Assembly: GCA_021793135.1 (NCBI GenBank)
Contig: JAJYTI010000120.1
Location: forward strand, 1-6,592
Origin: Bacteroidota bacterium
GTDB lineage: Bacteria > Bacteroidota > Bacteroidia > Flavobacteriales > Flavobacteriaceae
Length of the DNA stretch: 6,592 nucleotides
Reading direction: 5' to 3'
Part shown: positions 5,476 through 6,592 of the stretch, one piece after another
Layout: the number at the start of each line of letters is the position of its first letter
How positions within the stretch are numbered: position 1 is the stretch's first letter
Translations under genes and position numbers: made by a program
The notes under the pieces: generated by a model
Databases searched by the model: none
Seen by the model: only the letters and a program-made list of their open reading frames with translations
What the model was told of the DNA's origin: nothing

Positions 5476-5928
5476 TTATTTTTTTACAGCCTTTGGTACA
5501 AGTGGAGAGTAGTCACCATCATATCGCATTATGTCTCTTACAATAGTAGAAGATATGTTAGCTACCTTAGGAGAGCTAACTAAGAATATACTTTCTACAT
5601 TGGCTATAGCATAGTTTGTTTGTGCAATAGATTGTTCAAAGTTATAGTCGGTAGTATTACGAATTCCACGTAAGATAAATTTAGCTCCAATCTCATTGCA
5701 AAAAGCAGCAGTTAATCCATGATAAGTTTCTACTTTTATTTTTGGTGAATCTTGAAAAGTCTCTTCGATAAATCTTTTTCTTTCTTCTAATGAAAACATA
5801 TATTTTTTATCAGCATTGATACCTATAGCGATAACAATTTCATCAAATAATGGTAAAGCGCGAGTAACGATGTCTAGATGTCCTAGTGTAAATGGATCAA
5901 AGGATCCAGGGAAAACTGCTTTTCTCAT
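5476..5928 (-). CDS. coaD: Phosphopantetheine adenylyltransferase
   Basis: CoaD transfers AMP from ATP to 4'-phosphopantetheine to make dephospho-CoA, the penultimate step of coenzyme A synthesis, in the cytoplasm. The 150-residue protein starts with a nucleotidyltransferase Rossmann fold: PGSFDPFTLGH at 7-17 contains the catalytic T/HxGH-type motif (TLGH, 14-17). RGIRN at 87-91 and ISSTIVR at 125-131 are the expected phosphate- and ATP-binding segments. Length is slightly below the common 155-165, at the C-terminus. The ATG is 4 bp after the ddl stop codon, so the two are in one operon and may be translationally coupled. The gene ends about 35 bp from the inverted repeat that separates it from the convergent neighbour. 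Confidence 0.96.
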   Translation of the reverse strand: MRKAVFPGSFDPFTLGHLDIVTRALPLFDEIVIAIGINADKKYMFSLEERKRFIEETFQDSPKIKVETYHGLTAAFCNEIGAKFILRGIRNTTDYNFEQSIAQTNYAIANVESIFLVSSPKVANISSTIVRDIMRYDGDYSPLVPKAVKK

Positions 5929-5932
5929 AATT

Positions 5933-6592
5933 TTATTTTAATGCTTCTTGTACTAAAATATCAAAAAGTTCTTCCAAACTCAAACCAGCTTCTCTAGCTT
6001 GTTTAGGAATAATACTTTCTACAGATAAGCCAGGTGTAGTATTCATTTCTAAAAAATAAGGTACTCCATTTTGAATTATAAAGTCGGTACGAGTAATTCC
6101 TTTCATATTTAGTAGTCTATGAATTTTAACTGCTTCTTCCTGTACGCGTAAGGTGTCTTTTTCTGAAATACGTGCAGGAGTTATCTCTTCAGACTCCCCT
6201 TTATATTTTGCATTATAATCAAAAAATTCGTTGTGCGATACGATTTCTGTAGTAGGTAAAGCAATTTCTTTACCTTGATGCGTATAAACACCGACTTGCA
6301 CCTCTGTTCCTACTAAAGCGGTTTCTATTAGAATTTCATCATCGGTTTCAAAAGCTTTTTCAATTGCCGGTAATAATTCCTCAATAGTTTTTACTTTGCT
6401 AATTCCTAAACTAGAACCTGCTCTATTGGGTTTTACAAAGCAAGGGAGACCAACAGTTTTTACCACTCTTTCGGTATCAAAATCGATATCTTTATTAAGA
6501 TAATAGGAGTTCGCACAATGTATTCCGAAATTTTTTAATACCGAGAGACAATCTCGTTTATTAAAACTTAAAGCCGAAGGATAGAAATCTGC
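5933..6592 (-). CDS. ddl: D-alanine--D-alanine ligase, 5' end missing
   Basis: The frame is open to the right edge: 219 residues plus stop, so roughly the first 100 residues of a protein of about 320-330 are outside. Ddl joins two D-alanines with ATP to make the dipeptide of peptidoglycan precursors. The fragment starts with the lid region (ADFYPSALSFNKRD), then the ATP-grasp P-loop CFVKPNRAGSSLG at about 51-63. Next is the omega-loop FFDYNAKY (123-130), whose last Tyr corresponds to E. coli DdlB Tyr216 and favours D-Ala over D-lactate. RTDF is at 168-171, and the Mg-binding ExNTTPG motif is at 182-188. A GTG at 6466-6464 could be taken for a start but falls inside the ATP-grasp domain, where the reading continues upstream with family-like sequence. 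It precedes coaD by 4 bp, an arrangement I recall as common in flavobacteria. Confidence 0.95.
   Translation of the reverse strand, partial: ADFYPSALSFNKRDCLSVLKNFGIHCANSYYLNKDIDFDTERVVKTVGLPCFVKPNRAGSSLGISKVKTIEELLPAIEKAFETDDEILIETALVGTEVQVGVYTHQGKEIALPTTEIVSHNEFFDYNAKYKGESEEITPARISEKDTLRVQEEAVKIHRLLNMKGITRTDFIIQNGVPYFLEMNTTPGLSVESIIPKQAREAGLSLEELFDILVQEALK

Noticed and set aside
6464..6466. GTG as start of a 177-residue Ddl
   Set aside because: It falls within the ATP-grasp domain, and the frame continues upstream to the window edge with Ddl-like sequence. It is an internal valine of a truncated gene.

Overview
The window looks like a chromosomal segment from a member of the Bacteroidota, most likely the family Flavobacteriaceae. 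The DNA is AT-rich, genes lack Shine-Dalgarno sequences, and promoters fit the Bacteroidota pattern (TTTG, about 19 bp, TAnnTTTG). The ProRS, Ddl, CoaD and FadL-like proteins all read as flavobacterial. This is inferred from recognised protein families and motifs, not from a database search.

Layout, left to right. (1) On the minus strand, a lipoprotein gene (1250-2323) is followed 27 bp later by an OmpP1/FadL-type outer-membrane barrel gene that runs off the left edge (1-1222). The lipoprotein has a striking low-complexity make-up. (2) A divergent 123-bp intergenic region holds the likely proS promoter and a perfect 9-bp inverted repeat overlapping it. (3) On the plus strand lies a translation cluster: proS, two near-identical tRNA-Glu(UUC) genes exactly 210 bp apart, and rpsT. 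Each tRNA gene has its own copy of the same consensus promoter. The first ends in a strong terminator. The second has none and leads directly into rpsT, so S20 mRNA is probably made as a tRNA-mRNA co-transcript. (4) A 256-bp gene-free stretch holds the rpsT terminator and a second hairpin. It is followed by an unrecognised small exported protein with four cysteines (4817-5377). (5) On the minus strand from the right edge, ddl (5' end missing) and coaD are 4 bp apart, linking peptidoglycan precursor synthesis and coenzyme A synthesis in one transcript. A perfect 20-bp inverted repeat separates this operon from the convergent exported-protein gene.

The window is mostly housekeeping. I see no CRISPR array, insertion sequence, phage gene or defence system. 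The points most worth a second look are the tRNA-Glu duplication that apparently placed rpsT under a tRNA promoter, the Tyr/Gly-then-Arg/Ser lipoprotein paired with a FadL-type barrel, the orphan four-cysteine protein, and two inverted repeats that are not ordinary terminators.
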